Notes under the pieces: generated by a model
Database searches by the model: none
Seen by the model: the letters and a program-made list of their open reading frames with translations, nothing else
What the model was told of the DNA's origin: nothing
Translations under genes and position numbers: made by a program
DNA from: Dysgonomonas sp. 25
GTDB taxonomy: Bacteria > Bacteroidota > Bacteroidia > Bacteroidales > Dysgonomonadaceae
DNA: 64,000 nt
Direction: 5' to 3'
NCBI RefSeq assembly: GCF_010501075.1
Contig: NZ_QVMN01000001.1
Span: 62,001 to 126,000, forward strand
In this document: positions 9,891 to 19,225 of the stretch, in pieces
How positions within the stretch are numbered: position 1 is the stretch's first letter
How the letters are laid out: every line of letters begins with the position of its first letter

Positions 9891-12554
9891 ATGAAAAAAG
9901 TACTTAAAATTGTAGGTATTGTGCTTGGAGTCATCATATTGCTGATGATTCTCGTGCCAATACTTTTTAAAGGTAAAATTAAAGAAGCTGTGGTGAATGC
10001 AGCAAATGACAACCTGAACGCAAAAGTTGAAATCAGCGACTTCGGGTTGAATTTGTTTTCGAACTTTCCGGATGCTACATTGTCACTCGATGGTGTTTCG
10101 GTTGCGGGAATAGATGATTTTGAGAAAGATACCTTGTTGCAGGCCAAATCGTTGAGCGTGACAATCGATTTATTCAGCCTTTTCGGGGATAATTATAAGA
10201 TTTCGAAGATAGATTTGGATAACGTTTCGTTGTATGCAAAAGTCCTTCCTGACGGACGGGCTAACTATTTCGAAATAATGAAAACGGATTCGACCGAAAC
10301 AGCCACAGAAGAAGAATCCTCTGATACTCCTTTCAATTTGAGCTTGAAGAAGATTACAATCAAAAATTCGGATGTTGTCTATCAGAACGATTCGAGTAAT
10401 ATGAAAGTGTCGCTTATCGGTTGGAATGGTACTGTTTCGGGCGATTTTTCGGCAAGCGAAACGACCATCAATACCAACTCCGTAATAGATGCGATAACCT
10501 TTGCGATGGATGGCGTTCCTTATTTGAGCAAAGTGAAAGCTACGGCAGATGCTTCTGTCAAAGCTGATTTGGATAATATGAAATTCTCCTTTATAGAAAG
10601 TACATTGAAACTGAACGAATTGGCCGCTTCAATCGATGGTTCGGTTGCTATGATTGGCGAGGACTATGAAGGCATCGATTTCGATCTGAAATTGAATGCA
10701 CCTGATACGCAATTCAAGGAGATATTATCCTTAGTTCCGGCAATGTATACGGCGGATTTCAAAGACGTGAAAACATCCGGTACGGCATCGCTCGATGCTT
10801 GGGTGAAAGGTTTGATGCAAGATGAGATTTATCCGGCCTTTGATGTGAAAATCAAGGTAGCCGATGCTATGTTCCAATACCCGTCTTTGCCTAAGTCTGT
10901 GACGAATATCAATATCAATGTGGATGTCAACAACAGCAAGCAAGGTTCGCTGGACAATATGATTGTGGATGTCAGCAAGTTCACGTTCAACCTCGGAGGC
11001 AATAATCCATTTGCGGGAGGTGTGAAAATTACGACACCGATGAGCGACCCTAATATTGCCGCTCATGCCAATGGAGCTATCGATTTGGGTATTGTGAAAG
11101 ATGTATATCCATTTGAAGAGGGCATGGAACTGAATGGTAAAATTACTGCCGATATGAAGCTGGCTACGGCTATGTCATATATCGAGAAAGAACAGTATGA
11201 AAAGATTTCGGCAAGCGGTCATCTGGCGTTGAATAATATGTTGTTGAAATCGAACGATATGCCTGATGTACAGGTAAATGATGCGAAACTCGAATTTACG
11301 CCTAAGTATGTGGATCTTCCATCGCTGAATGTCAAGATAGGAAAGAACGATTTGTCAGCTAATGGCCGTCTCGAAAACTTTATCGCTTATGCCTTGAAAG
11401 ACGAGACGTTGAAAGGTCAGTTGAATTTGAATTCGAATTATTTGAACCTGAACGATTTGATGGGCAGTGAAGAAGAAACTGCTGAAGATACAACCTCCAC
11501 TTCGGACGAGCCGCTATTGCTGCCGAAGAATATAAACTTCGCCCTCAATGCTAACCTCAAGCAGGTGATATACGAAAAGATAAATATTACCAACCTCGTG
11601 GGGGCTATGAATATCAATAACGGTATTCTGAGCCTGAACAATGTAGCTGCGAATGCGCTGGGCGGTTCGGCTAAGATTACAGGTAAATATGATACATCGG
11701 ACGGTAAAAATGCCAAAGCCGACTTCTCGCTTAACCTGAATTCAGTTTCTTTTGCCGAAACATTCAAGTCGGTGGAGACTATCCAGAAGTTAGCTCCTAT
11801 ATTCGAGAGTATGCAAGGTACTTATTCGATGAACCTTTCGTTCAATACGATGATGGGAAGCGTAGAGCAAATCTTGTCTCACCTTTCTGCTAACGGAGGC
11901 TTGTTAACGAATAATGTGAAAATAGAAAATGTAGGTGTATTGGATAAACTGGCCGAAGTGACGAAGAATGAAAGCCTGAAAACAATTGCACCGAAGAACC
12001 TGAATATTCCGTTTACTGTAAATGACGGCAGAATTGCAACTAAACCGTTCTCCTTTAGCTTTGGAGATTCGGGTGCAATGAAGCTGGAAGGAACGACAGG
12101 ATTGGATCAGACAATCGACTACAAAGGTACGCTTACTTTACCGAAAGGATTATCTAATGATTATCTGAAAGATGTGCCTCTCACGATTGGTGGAACATTC
12201 ACAAGCCCTAAAGTGGGTATAGATACTAAGAGCCTTGTATCGAATGCAGTAGGTACGGCAGCGGAGAAAATATTAGGAAGCTCTGTGCAGGAAAAGCTTG
12301 GTGAAGCCAAAACAGAACAAGCACAGAAACTAAGAGACGAAGCTAAGAAGGCCTCGGACAAACTGGTGGAGGCTGCTAAGGAGCAATCGGACAAATTGAT
12401 TGAGAGTGCAGGTGACAACAAATTGAAACAGGCAGCTGCCAAAGTTGCCGGCGAAAAGCTGGTTAAAGAGGCTGAAAAGCAAGGACAGAAATTGATTGAT
12501 GAAGCCGAAAAGAAAGCGGTAGAATTAGAAAGTGCCGGCGAAACGCAGAACTAA
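9891..12554 (+). CDS. AsmA-like protein
   Basis: An 887-residue protein with one N-terminal membrane anchor (residues about 5-27) followed by a long, beta-rich, Asp/Asn/Ser-rich region, and an AsmA-type start (SDFGLNLFSNFPDATLSLDGV near residue 50). A second recognisable block, NNGLLTNNVKIENVGVLDKL-like, lies near 660. The final 110 residues are an Ala/Lys/Glu-rich helix, probably coiled coil. AsmA-family proteins sit in the inner membrane, span the periplasm and influence outer-membrane lipid homeostasis. It stands alone between two terminators. Function is taken from the family only. Confidence 0.8.
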   Translation: MKKVLKIVGIVLGVIILLMILVPILFKGKIKEAVVNAANDNLNAKVEISDFGLNLFSNFPDATLSLDGVSVAGIDDFEKDTLLQAKSLSVTIDLFSLFGDNYKISKIDLDNVSLYAKVLPDGRANYFEIMKTDSTETATEEESSDTPFNLSLKKITIKNSDVVYQNDSSNMKVSLIGWNGTVSGDFSASETTINTNSVIDAITFAMDGVPYLSKVKATADASVKADLDNMKFSFIESTLKLNELAASIDGSVAMIGEDYEGIDFDLKLNAPDTQFKEILSLVPAMYTADFKDVKTSGTASLDAWVKGLMQDEIYPAFDVKIKVADAMFQYPSLPKSVTNININVDVNNSKQGSLDNMIVDVSKFTFNLGGNNPFAGGVKITTPMSDPNIAAHANGAIDLGIVKDVYPFEEGMELNGKITADMKLATAMSYIEKEQYEKISASGHLALNNMLLKSNDMPDVQVNDAKLEFTPKYVDLPSLNVKIGKNDLSANGRLENFIAYALKDETLKGQLNLNSNYLNLNDLMGSEEETAEDTTSTSDEPLLLPKNINFALNANLKQVIYEKINITNLVGAMNINNGILSLNNVAANALGGSAKITGKYDTSDGKNAKADFSLNLNSVSFAETFKSVETIQKLAPIFESMQGTYSMNLSFNTMMGSVEQILSHLSANGGLLTNNVKIENVGVLDKLAEVTKNESLKTIAPKNLNIPFTVNDGRIATKPFSFSFGDSGAMKLEGTTGLDQTIDYKGTLTLPKGLSNDYLKDVPLTIGGTFTSPKVGIDTKSLVSNAVGTAAEKILGSSVQEKLGEAKTEQAQKLRDEAKKASDKLVEAAKEQSDKLIESAGDNKLKQAAAKVAGEKLVKEAEKQGQKLIDEAEKKAVELESAGETQN

Positions 12555-12578
12555 GCGTCAGCATGCTTAAATATAATG

Positions 12579-12615
12579 CAGGATGAGTCGAATGATTCAT
12601 CCTGTTTCTATTTTA
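12579..12615 (+). terminator. Rho-independent terminator
   Basis: CAGGATGA (12579-12586) pairs with TCATCCTG (12597-12604) and is followed by a T-rich stretch. It ends the AsmA-like transcript and lies between convergent genes. Confidence 0.7.
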
Positions 12616-12638
12616 TTGGGGCTTTGGTATAATCAGAT

Positions 12639-12899
12639 TTATAGTGCTACAATCTTACAGGCAATTTCTTTACAACGTTCCATACAACCACCCATACCCA
12701 TACTTGTAGTCTCTAATTGATATAAATGATTTGCAATTTTTATGGCATCTGCACCTTCCATTTTCAATTTTACAATGTACGGTACATACGATGAATATTC
12801 ATCTCTGATACTTTCCGTGTTATTTACTCCAATCGGATCCCAGTTATACCAAAGTATCCGGTCTATCTTTTCATATAGTTGCGTGTAATGCCCTTTCAT
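12639..12899 (-). CDS. Small conserved-looking hypothetical protein
   Basis: An 86-residue soluble protein, largely alpha-helical by composition. Its N-terminal half carries ILWYNWDPIGV and the middle YSSYVPYIVKLK, a pattern reminiscent of the small DUF1871/YugE-type proteins, though I would not assign it. Cys residues occur in GGCMERCKEIAC near the C-terminus (CxxxCxxxC spacing), which could bind a metal. It lies 16 bases downstream of yidD on the same strand, so it may ride on the rnpA-yidD transcript. Function unknown. Confidence 0.55.
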   Translation of the reverse strand: MKGHYTQLYEKIDRILWYNWDPIGVNNTESIRDEYSSYVPYIVKLKMEGADAIKIANHLYQLETTSMGMGGCMERCKEIACKIVAL

Positions 12900-12915
12900 T
12901 AATCTTTATTGCTCT

Positions 12916-13137
12916 TTATGGTACGGGATCGTAACCGTCGCCACCCCACGGATGGCAGCGAAGAATACGTTTCAGCGCCAGCCAGAAACCCTTAAACGGA
13001 CCATGCTTTTTCAGCGCTTCTATGGCATACTGCGAACAAGTCGGCGTATACCGGCAGGCTGGCGGAAGCAGGGGCGAGATAGCTCCTCGGTAGAAGTAAA
13101 TAGGGATGAGCAGGATATATGTCAGTATTTTCTTCAT
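12916..13137 (-). CDS. yidD: YidD membrane protein insertion efficiency factor
   Basis: A 73-residue protein with the full YidD signature: an amphipathic N-terminus, [20 protein letters not shown] near residue 17, the [13 protein letters not shown] helix, and the C-terminal [14 protein letters not shown]. It assists YidC/Sec insertion of inner-membrane proteins. The start overlaps the rnpA stop by 4 bases, the usual rnpA-yidD coupling. No rpmH or dnaA lies upstream here, and yidC is not adjacent. Confidence 0.95.
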   Translation of the reverse strand: MKKILTYILLIPIYFYRGAISPLLPPACRYTPTCSQYAIEALKKHGPFKGFWLALKRILRCHPWGGDGYDPVP

Positions 13138-13532
13138 CGGTTACTCAATTTTTCCGTTAACAGATGGAGTGCTTTTTGCATCGCTTTCTCTATCTCTGCA
13201 TAGGCGAATAATTCGTCGCTGACATAGGTGAATGCTACATCTACCTGCTTGCCGATGGTCAACCGGTGCTTATTCAACCGGTATGCTTCCCGTATCCGGC
13301 GTTTAAGCAGGTTACGCTTAACGGCACGTTTGAATTTCCTTTTCGGTACACTAACCAATACTGATACCTTTTGCAAATCCTCCTCCTGCGATTTATCTAT
13401 ACAGAAAACAACCCGCAAAGGATAAGCTATAAACGACTCTCCTTCGCGAAAAAGCCTTTCGATACGCTTCTCCCCACAAAGTTTCTCATTTTTCGGGAAA
13501 GTATGTTGGATAATTGTTTTTTCGGAAGTCAT
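13134..13532 (-). CDS. rnpA: Ribonuclease P protein component
   Basis: A 132-residue basic protein with the RnpA core: an N-terminal [15 protein letters not shown] segment, then [26 protein letters not shown], which contains the RNR-like basic helix that contacts the catalytic RNA. With RNase P RNA it removes tRNA 5' leaders, and it presumably also matures the two tRNAs and tmRNA in this window. It overlaps yidD by 4 bases. It is slightly longer than the average RnpA at the N-terminus. Confidence 0.93.
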   Translation of the reverse strand: MTSEKTIIQHTFPKNEKLCGEKRIERLFREGESFIAYPLRVVFCIDKSQEEDLQKVSVLVSVPKRKFKRAVKRNLLKRRIREAYRLNKHRLTIGKQVDVAFTYVSDELFAYAEIEKAMQKALHLLTEKLSNR

Positions 13533-13648
13533 TCGTTATAAAACCTTTATTCAAGACAAAGGTACATCTAAAAATCGAATCTTTGAATTATTGCTGTTTT
13601 TTTGTATAATATCTGTCTAAAAACTAATTAAAATATCAGAATTTTTAT

Positions 13649-13656
13649 TAGATTTG
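13649..13656 (+). promoter_or_regulatory. Bacteroidota -7 promoter box (TAGATTTG)
   Basis: It matches the TAnnTTTG -7 consensus and lies 36 bases before the NfeD-like gene. No clear -33 TTTG was seen. Confidence 0.4.
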
Positions 13657-13691
13657 TAGTAATGCATTAATTAATTTTAATACCGTAGCAC

Positions 13692-14267
13692 ATGAAAGAA
13701 TTTTTTGCCAATATGGACACCGCACAACAGATATATTGGTATATAGCAATTGGGGCGAGTGTTATTTTTATCATTCAGACTGTTATGACTTTTGTCGGAG
13801 CAGACGCCGATGGTGGAGTAGATGCCGATTTTGATGGGAATCTGGACGGAGTGGAAGCACCTTTCCAATTATTCTCGTTGCGTAACCTGATAAACTTCCT
13901 GCTTGGTATGGGATGGACAGGGGCGTCGATGTATGGAACTTTCGATAATAAGATTTTATTAGGTGTTGTAGCCACGGTAATAGGACTTGTTTTTGTCGGT
14001 ATTTTCTTTTTCATCATGCGGTCTTTTATGCGGTTAGCAGAGGACAACTCGTTTAAGATAGAAGATGCAGTAGGCAAAACCGGAGATGTATATACAACTG
14101 TACCTGCCAATAAAAACGGGAAAGGGAAGGTATTTGTCAGTGTAAAAGGTTCTACACGCGAATTGAGTGCAATAACATCCAATGAAGAAAATCTGACAGT
14201 AGGCACCTTGATTAAGGTAATCGGTCTGGAAGATGGAATATTGATAGTTCAGGCTTTAGAAAAATAA
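13692..14267 (+). CDS. NfeD-like membrane protein
   Basis: A 191-residue protein with three hydrophobic segments (about residues 17-36, 63-80 and 90-115) and a C-terminal soluble part of about 70 residues that reads as an OB-fold. Between the first two segments lies a short acidic GADADGGVDADFDGN stretch. NfeD-like proteins pair with flotillin-type SPFH proteins, and here a flotillin gene follows 40 bases downstream. They are thought to organise membrane microdomains, which is family knowledge. The Asp-rich loop could bind a cation, but that is speculation. Confidence 0.75.
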   Translation: MKEFFANMDTAQQIYWYIAIGASVIFIIQTVMTFVGADADGGVDADFDGNLDGVEAPFQLFSLRNLINFLLGMGWTGASMYGTFDNKILLGVVATVIGLVFVGIFFFIMRSFMRLAEDNSFKIEDAVGKTGDVYTTVPANKNGKGKVFVSVKGSTRELSAITSNEENLTVGTLIKVIGLEDGILIVQALEK

Positions 14268-14307
14268 GTAAACACATAATATTAATTTTTTAATCTGTTA
14301 TTCTGTT

Positions 14308-15891
14308 ATGGAGATGTTTTTAGATAATCCTATTATTATTATCATTGTAGCGGCCGTTGTTGTTTGCGCGTTGATTGCTGCTCTCGCGGCACGCTACAAG
14401 CGTTGTCCGTCGGATAAGATACTTGTTGTATATGGTAAGACCGGAGGCGCATCCGCCCGTTGTATTCACGGGGGAGGTTCGTTTATCTGGCCGGTAATAC
14501 AAGACTTTGCTTATCTGGATTTGAAGCCTATCTCAATCGAGGCTAACCTGACCAGCGCATTGAGTAAGCAAAACATCCGTGTGGATGTACCATGTCGTTT
14601 TACGATTGCTATTTCGACAGAGAAAGAGAACATGAACAATGCCGCTGAGCGTTTGCTCGGTTTGACTACTGCTCAGATTCAGGAATTGGCGAAGGATATC
14701 CTTTTCGGACAGTTGCGTCTTGTTATCGCAACCATGATGATTGAGGAAATCAACTCCGACCGCGACAAATTCCTCGACAATATCTCTAAGAACGTCGATA
14801 CGGAACTTCGCAAAATCGGTTTGAAGCTGATAAACGTGAACGTTACCGATATCAACGACGAATCGGGTTATATCGATGCCCTCGGTAAGGAAGCTGCTGC
14901 CAAAGCTATCAATGAGGCGAAGGTAAGTGTGGCTGAACAAGAAAAAATGGGGGAAACCGGTAAGGCTATGGCTGACCGTGAGCGTGATGTGAAGATTGCG
15001 GAAACTAACCGTGACCGTGACGTGAAGATTGCCATTACACAGAAAGACAGAGAAGTAAGCATTGCCGGAGCCATAAGAGACGAATCCATCGGTAAGGCAG
15101 AGGCTGAAAGAGATACCCGTGTGAAGACTTCGGAAGCGAATGCGATAGCAGTTGAAGGGGAGAATGAGGCGAAAATTACCATTGCCAAATCGGATGCTAC
15201 AAGACGTGAGAAAGAAGCGGAAGCTTTGCGTGTAGCTGTATCTTCTGAAAAGGTACAACAGGCGAAAGCATTGGAAGAAGCTTATCAGGCTGAACAAAAA
15301 GCCGAATTAGCGCGTTCGGAAAGAGAACGTTCTACGCAGATTGCCAACGTTGTCGTTCCTGCCGAAATTGAGAAGCAAAAAGCCATCATCGAAGCACAGG
15401 CGGTTGCCGAGCGTACACGTGAGCAAGCACGAGGAGAGGCTGATGCGATATATGCTAAGATGGAAGCAGAGGCGAAAGGTCTCTACGAAATATTGACTAA
15501 ACAGGCTTCGGGTTACAAAGATGTGGTTAATGCCGCTCATGGTGATACGACTGCTGCATACCAGTTGTTGCTCATCGAGAAGTTGCCTGAATTGGTTAGA
15601 ACGCAGGTTGAAGCTATCAAGAACCTTAAAATCGATAAGATTACTGTTTGGGATTCTGCAAATGGTGGTTCTTCTAATGGTCAGACATCGACAGCCAATT
15701 TCTTGTCGGGTTTGATGAAATCTGTTCCACCGTTGAATGAATTGTTCAATATGGCGGGAATGAATCTTCCTAACTTCCTGAAAGGTGAAGCAATGAATGA
15801 TGACGAAAAGGTTACTATTCCATTGAAGCCTGTAGAGGAAAAGGAGAAAAAGGCTGAAAAGAAGAAGCCTACAAGTGATGAGTCTAAATAA
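14308..15891 (+). CDS. Flotillin-like SPFH domain protein
   Basis: A 527-residue protein with an N-terminal membrane segment (about 8-28) and an SPFH/band-7 domain (about 40-200). A long Ala/Glu-rich coiled coil (about 200-440) follows, with repeated EAEA and AERTREQARGEA-type heptads, and then a charged C-terminal tail ending in Lys-rich sequence. This is flotillin/YqiK architecture, forming membrane-associated oligomers. The NfeD-like gene directly upstream supports the call. Transcription ends at a strong hairpin 19 bases after the stop. Confidence 0.9.
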   Translation: MEMFLDNPIIIIIVAAVVVCALIAALAARYKRCPSDKILVVYGKTGGASARCIHGGGSFIWPVIQDFAYLDLKPISIEANLTSALSKQNIRVDVPCRFTIAISTEKENMNNAAERLLGLTTAQIQELAKDILFGQLRLVIATMMIEEINSDRDKFLDNISKNVDTELRKIGLKLINVNVTDINDESGYIDALGKEAAAKAINEAKVSVAEQEKMGETGKAMADRERDVKIAETNRDRDVKIAITQKDREVSIAGAIRDESIGKAEAERDTRVKTSEANAIAVEGENEAKITIAKSDATRREKEAEALRVAVSSEKVQQAKALEEAYQAEQKAELARSERERSTQIANVVVPAEIEKQKAIIEAQAVAERTREQARGEADAIYAKMEAEAKGLYEILTKQASGYKDVVNAAHGDTTAAYQLLLIEKLPELVRTQVEAIKNLKIDKITVWDSANGGSSNGQTSTANFLSGLMKSVPPLNELFNMAGMNLPNFLKGEAMNDDEKVTIPLKPVEEKEKKAEKKKPTSDESK

Positions 15892-15910
15892 TAGATAACG
15901 CTAAATAGAA

Positions 15911-15944
15911 AATGTTCCGACTGAAAAGCCGGAACATTTTTGTT
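15911..15944 (+). terminator. Rho-independent terminator
   Basis: AATGTTCCG (15911-15919) and CGGAACATT (15930-15938) form a 9-bp stem followed by T-rich sequence, between convergent genes. Confidence 0.85.
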
Positions 15945-15960
15945 TAAATACATTCGTTGA

Positions 15961-16272
15961 TTAATGCTTTTTCTCTTCGAAGAACTCGGCTGCTTTTTGA
16001 CTTATGTCGTGAGCGCTTTTACGCGCTTTACTTACGGCCGAGTCGATGGCTTCTGATATTTTTTCTGTATACGGTTGGGCTTTCTCATTTACCTTGTTCG
16101 GTATATCCTTGAGCATTTGCGTGAGATCTTCATATTTGTCTTTAACAAATTTACCCCAGTCGACTTTCATGTTCTCTTTGTCCATGAAATCTTTTATAGT
16201 GATAATGGCTTTAATGGCCTGCTCTTGGGTCAATCCGGCTTCCTTTTCTAATCTTTTGATTAAATTTTCCAT
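15961..16272 (-). CDS. Small helical hypothetical protein
   Basis: A 103-residue, highly charged protein predicted to be almost entirely alpha-helical, with a Lys/Glu-rich C-terminal half (residues about 60-103) resembling phasin- or LEA-like helices. The first 30 residues (LEKEAGLTQEQAIKAIITIKDFM) look like a small helical bundle domain. No signal peptide. It is a single gene with its own leader, convergent with the flotillin gene. Function unknown. Confidence 0.6.
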   Translation of the reverse strand: MENLIKRLEKEAGLTQEQAIKAIITIKDFMDKENMKVDWGKFVKDKYEDLTQMLKDIPNKVNEKAQPYTEKISEAIDSAVSKARKSAHDISQKAAEFFEEKKH

Positions 16273-16375
16273 ATTCTTTTCCTCCTGTTTAATTAGATGC
16301 TTATTTATATAGGTATAACATCCAATCGTAAATATTGATTAGAGGAATAGAAATAAAAATGCTTAATAAATGTGG

Positions 16376-17074
16376 CTAAAATCTAAAACCGATGGATAGG
16401 GTGAGGTTTCGGTTGCGAAGTTCTATGTCGCTTTTTTGAGAGATGTTGTACAAGCCGTATTCGTAAGTGAGGTTGAGCGTGTAGATATCATATACTACAC
16501 CCACGCTGCCTATCAGCCCGTAATCGGTCTTCTTGAGGTTTTCGGAGGTGAAGGTGTCATACTTTTCAGAGTATTTATCTACAGATGATTCGCCTGCGAA
16601 ATAGATCGTCTGTGTGCCTCGCTCTTTAGTTTCGCCGGAAAATCCCCAAGCGCCATATACCCCGGCATTCACATTGAAAAGCCATGTTTTATTGTAATCG
16701 CTTTCCCAACCGAGCATCAACGGCATCATGATGTAATTGGCATCTGTGGTAGTCGTTATAGCTTTCACCTCGCGGTAAGTTCCCCCTAAATCTTCAAAGG
16801 GCTCTACCGTCCGGCGTTTCATACCCTTTTTGGTTACATGAATCCCCGACTGGAATTGTATGTTGTCATAAAACTTGTATGCTCCTACTACAGCAAAATG
16901 ATATCCCGGTTTTACCTTCTTGCCATAATTCTGGTCTTTTATATCCATTTCGGAGGAGTTTGCCCCTATACGAAAGTCGAGGAAGAATTTTTTCTTAGCC
17001 CCTATCTGGGCAGTTGCCCCGATGGAGAGTGACAAGAGTGAAACGAGAATAATTATTTTATATATAGCTTTCAT
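16376..17074 (-). CDS. Outer-membrane beta-barrel protein, PorT-like
   Basis: A 232-residue protein with a cleavable signal (about 22 residues, ending ATAQ), then alternating hydrophobic/polar strands, and a C-terminal strand ending in Phe (LSIGFRF), the classic barrel-insertion signal. The pattern fits the 8-stranded PorT/OMP_b-brl_2 group common in Bacteroidota. Its specific role is unknown. It is monocistronic. Confidence 0.75.
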   Translation of the reverse strand: MKAIYKIIILVSLLSLSIGATAQIGAKKKFFLDFRIGANSSEMDIKDQNYGKKVKPGYHFAVVGAYKFYDNIQFQSGIHVTKKGMKRRTVEPFEDLGGTYREVKAITTTTDANYIMMPLMLGWESDYNKTWLFNVNAGVYGAWGFSGETKERGTQTIYFAGESSVDKYSEKYDTFTSENLKKTDYGLIGSVGVVYDIYTLNLTYEYGLYNISQKSDIELRNRNLTLSIGFRF

Positions 17075-17112
17075 TCAATGCGATTTGTAAGAGTACTACA
17101 AAATTACAATAA

Positions 17113-18333
17113 TTAATGATATATCAAGCTAAATAGGCTCTTTTCGTCGAAAATTTCGTTTGCTACTTCCCGTATATCCTTGGCTGTTACCGCTTCTATT
17201 TTAGCAAATGTTTCTTCGAACGAGTCGATCCGGCCATAATGGAAAAACGTTTTACCCATCGACAAGGTTATATTTTCCCGGTTGTCGCTCGATATTCCGA
17301 TCTGTCCTATCAACTGCTTCTTGGCAGCATTCAGCTGCGAGGTTGTCAGTTGTGTATCCCGCAGCTTTTTCAGCTCTTTATATATCAACTCAATACATTT
17401 GTCTTTATTGCGTTTGTCTGTCCCGAAATAGACCGTAAAAAGTCCTGTATCGGTATAAGTGGTTGCCGATGATTCGACATTATATACATAGCCATGCTTT
17501 TCCCGAAGTTCGATATTCAAGCGGCTGTTCATTCCCGGGCCTCCCAGAATATTATTCAACAGGTGGAAAGCTTTTCTTTTCGGATTCTTTATTTCATAAC
17601 CTCTACCGCCGATGATAGCATGTATTTGCGAAGTCTTCTTCTTAATAAGAAGATGTTCCGGCAAGACTGTTTCAGCATCGATTCTGCTTTGAGCAGTTTC
17701 TGCCTGAGGGATGCCAGATAAATACTTTTCCGCTAACCGGACGATCTTTTTGAAATCGGTCTTGCCATTCGAGAAGAAAACGATGTTATTAGGGTGATAT
17801 AGCCTATTGACAAACGCTTTGACTTTAGGCGACGTTAATTTCTTAATCTGCTTCGCATTGCCCAATATATTATGTCCGAGCTGCGAACCGGCAAAGACAA
17901 GGTTCTCGAATTCGTCGTAAATCAATTCCGAAGGGCTGTCTTCGTACGAATGTATTTCGTCTATGACGACTTCTATTTCTTTATCCATTTCCTTTTGCGG
18001 AAATTCGGAATGGAAAACCAAATCGGACAGTAATTCCAATGCCCGTTCGAAATGCGGTTCGAGGAATGTGGTATAGATAACCGTTTCTTCTTTGTTGGTA
18101 TAGGCATTCAGATCACCGCCCACACTTTCCATACGGTTGATAATGTGGTGGTATTTCCGCTTGGTGGTTCCTTTGAAGAGCATATGCTCGACGAAGTGTG
18201 CCATCCCGTATTCGTCGGCATGCTCGTCGCGTGTACCAGCATTTACAAAAAGGCCGCAGTAGGAGACATTGCTTACGTCGGGCTTGTGAATGATGCGAAG
18301 TCCGTTAGGAAGGGTATATATTTGATAATCCAT
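17113..18333 (-). CDS. M16-family zinc metallopeptidase
   Basis: A 406-residue single-unit M16 (insulinase/processing-peptidase type) protein. The inverted zinc motif HFVEH lies at residues 46-50, with the downstream Glu in EIEVVIDEIHSYED near 125. The M16C half follows, with HLLNNILGGPGMNSRLNIELREK near 265, giving the usual beta-type active chain. No signal peptide is visible, so it is probably cytoplasmic. The upstream AlkD-like gene ends 5 bases before this start on the same strand, so they are probably co-transcribed. Confidence 0.92.
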   Translation of the reverse strand: MDYQIYTLPNGLRIIHKPDVSNVSYCGLFVNAGTRDEHADEYGMAHFVEHMLFKGTTKRKYHHIINRMESVGGDLNAYTNKEETVIYTTFLEPHFERALELLSDLVFHSEFPQKEMDKEIEVVIDEIHSYEDSPSELIYDEFENLVFAGSQLGHNILGNAKQIKKLTSPKVKAFVNRLYHPNNIVFFSNGKTDFKKIVRLAEKYLSGIPQAETAQSRIDAETVLPEHLLIKKKTSQIHAIIGGRGYEIKNPKRKAFHLLNNILGGPGMNSRLNIELREKHGYVYNVESSATTYTDTGLFTVYFGTDKRNKDKCIELIYKELKKLRDTQLTTSQLNAAKKQLIGQIGISSDNRENITLSMGKTFFHYGRIDSFEETFAKIEAVTAKDIREVANEIFDEKSLFSLIYH

Positions 18334-18338
18334 TTATA

Positions 18339-19061
18339 TTATTTCTTCATATAATGCGCCCTTTCTTCGGGCGACAGTTTTTCTATTGCGTAGCGCAGCA
18401 TGGTACGCGGCATTATTTGGTGGTGCTTGTCGAGGAATTTCCGTAATTGCTCTATATCCTTTTTGCCTGCTTCGCGGAGCATCCAGCCGGTAGCCTTATG
18501 CATCAAATCGTGCTTATGGTCGAGTAATAATTCACTGAGAGCGAAAATATCCTTTAAGTTGCCGCGGCGGATGAAAGCATAGGTACATACCACAGCGATT
18601 CGCTGATCCCACAGCAAGCTGCTTTTGACCAGTTTATATAATACGGAGCGGTCTTTGTCGACAAGATATTCGCCTACAATATCTTTGGCGCTTAAATCGA
18701 CCAAATCCCAATTGTTGATGCGATGCGTGTGTGCCAGATAGAAGTCTACAATCTCTTTCCTCTCCGCCTCGCTGGCTTTTTTGAATCGTTCGACCAATAT
18801 CAGCAGGGCACACAGGCGACATTCGTGATACTCGTTCTCCAAAAGCTGTGTAACTTCTTCAAACGGCATTGCCTTGTATTTCTTGGCAATTTTGCGCGTA
18901 TCGGGAACGACTACACCGATAAATTTATCGCCTTCTCCATATTGTCCTTTCCCTGTTTTGAAAAAGTAGGGCAAAAATTCCTTTTTTTCGGGGGTGGAGA
19001 GGGCTTCGAGTTCTTTATATATTTCTTTTACTGTCATTTCCTGTATATTTCTATATTTCAC
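18339..19061 (-). CDS. AlkD-like DNA alkylation repair protein
   Basis: A 240-residue all-helical protein with HEAT-like repeats. Recognisable AlkD-type segments are GVVVPDTRKIAKKY near residue 50, NNWDLVDLSAKDIVGEY near 115, and WDQRIAVVCTYAFIRRG near 150. AlkD-family glycosylases excise positively charged alkylated bases without base flipping. It is the first gene of a two-gene unit with the M16 peptidase. It could also be a structural HEAT protein without glycosylase activity. Confidence 0.85.
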   Translation of the reverse strand: MKYRNIQEMTVKEIYKELEALSTPEKKEFLPYFFKTGKGQYGEGDKFIGVVVPDTRKIAKKYKAMPFEEVTQLLENEYHECRLCALLILVERFKKASEAERKEIVDFYLAHTHRINNWDLVDLSAKDIVGEYLVDKDRSVLYKLVKSSLLWDQRIAVVCTYAFIRRGNLKDIFALSELLLDHKHDLMHKATGWMLREAGKKDIEQLRKFLDKHHQIMPRTMLRYAIEKLSPEERAHYMKK

Positions 19062-19225
19062 CTATTTACCTGATATATAGATAAAATAACTCCGGCGGAG
19101 AGATGCAAAAGTACAACATCTTTTCCGATAAATGGTAAAAATATTTTTCACTGCTTATGGAATTATCCGAAAAAATGCTCTATAAGGTAAAAGAAGATGT
19201 TTAACCTATCTAAATTCTAAACGTT

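Noticed and set aside
14533-15297. 254-codon open frame antisense to the flotillin gene
   Set aside because: Composition is an artefact of the Ala/Glu coiled coil on the plus strand; no domain and no start context.
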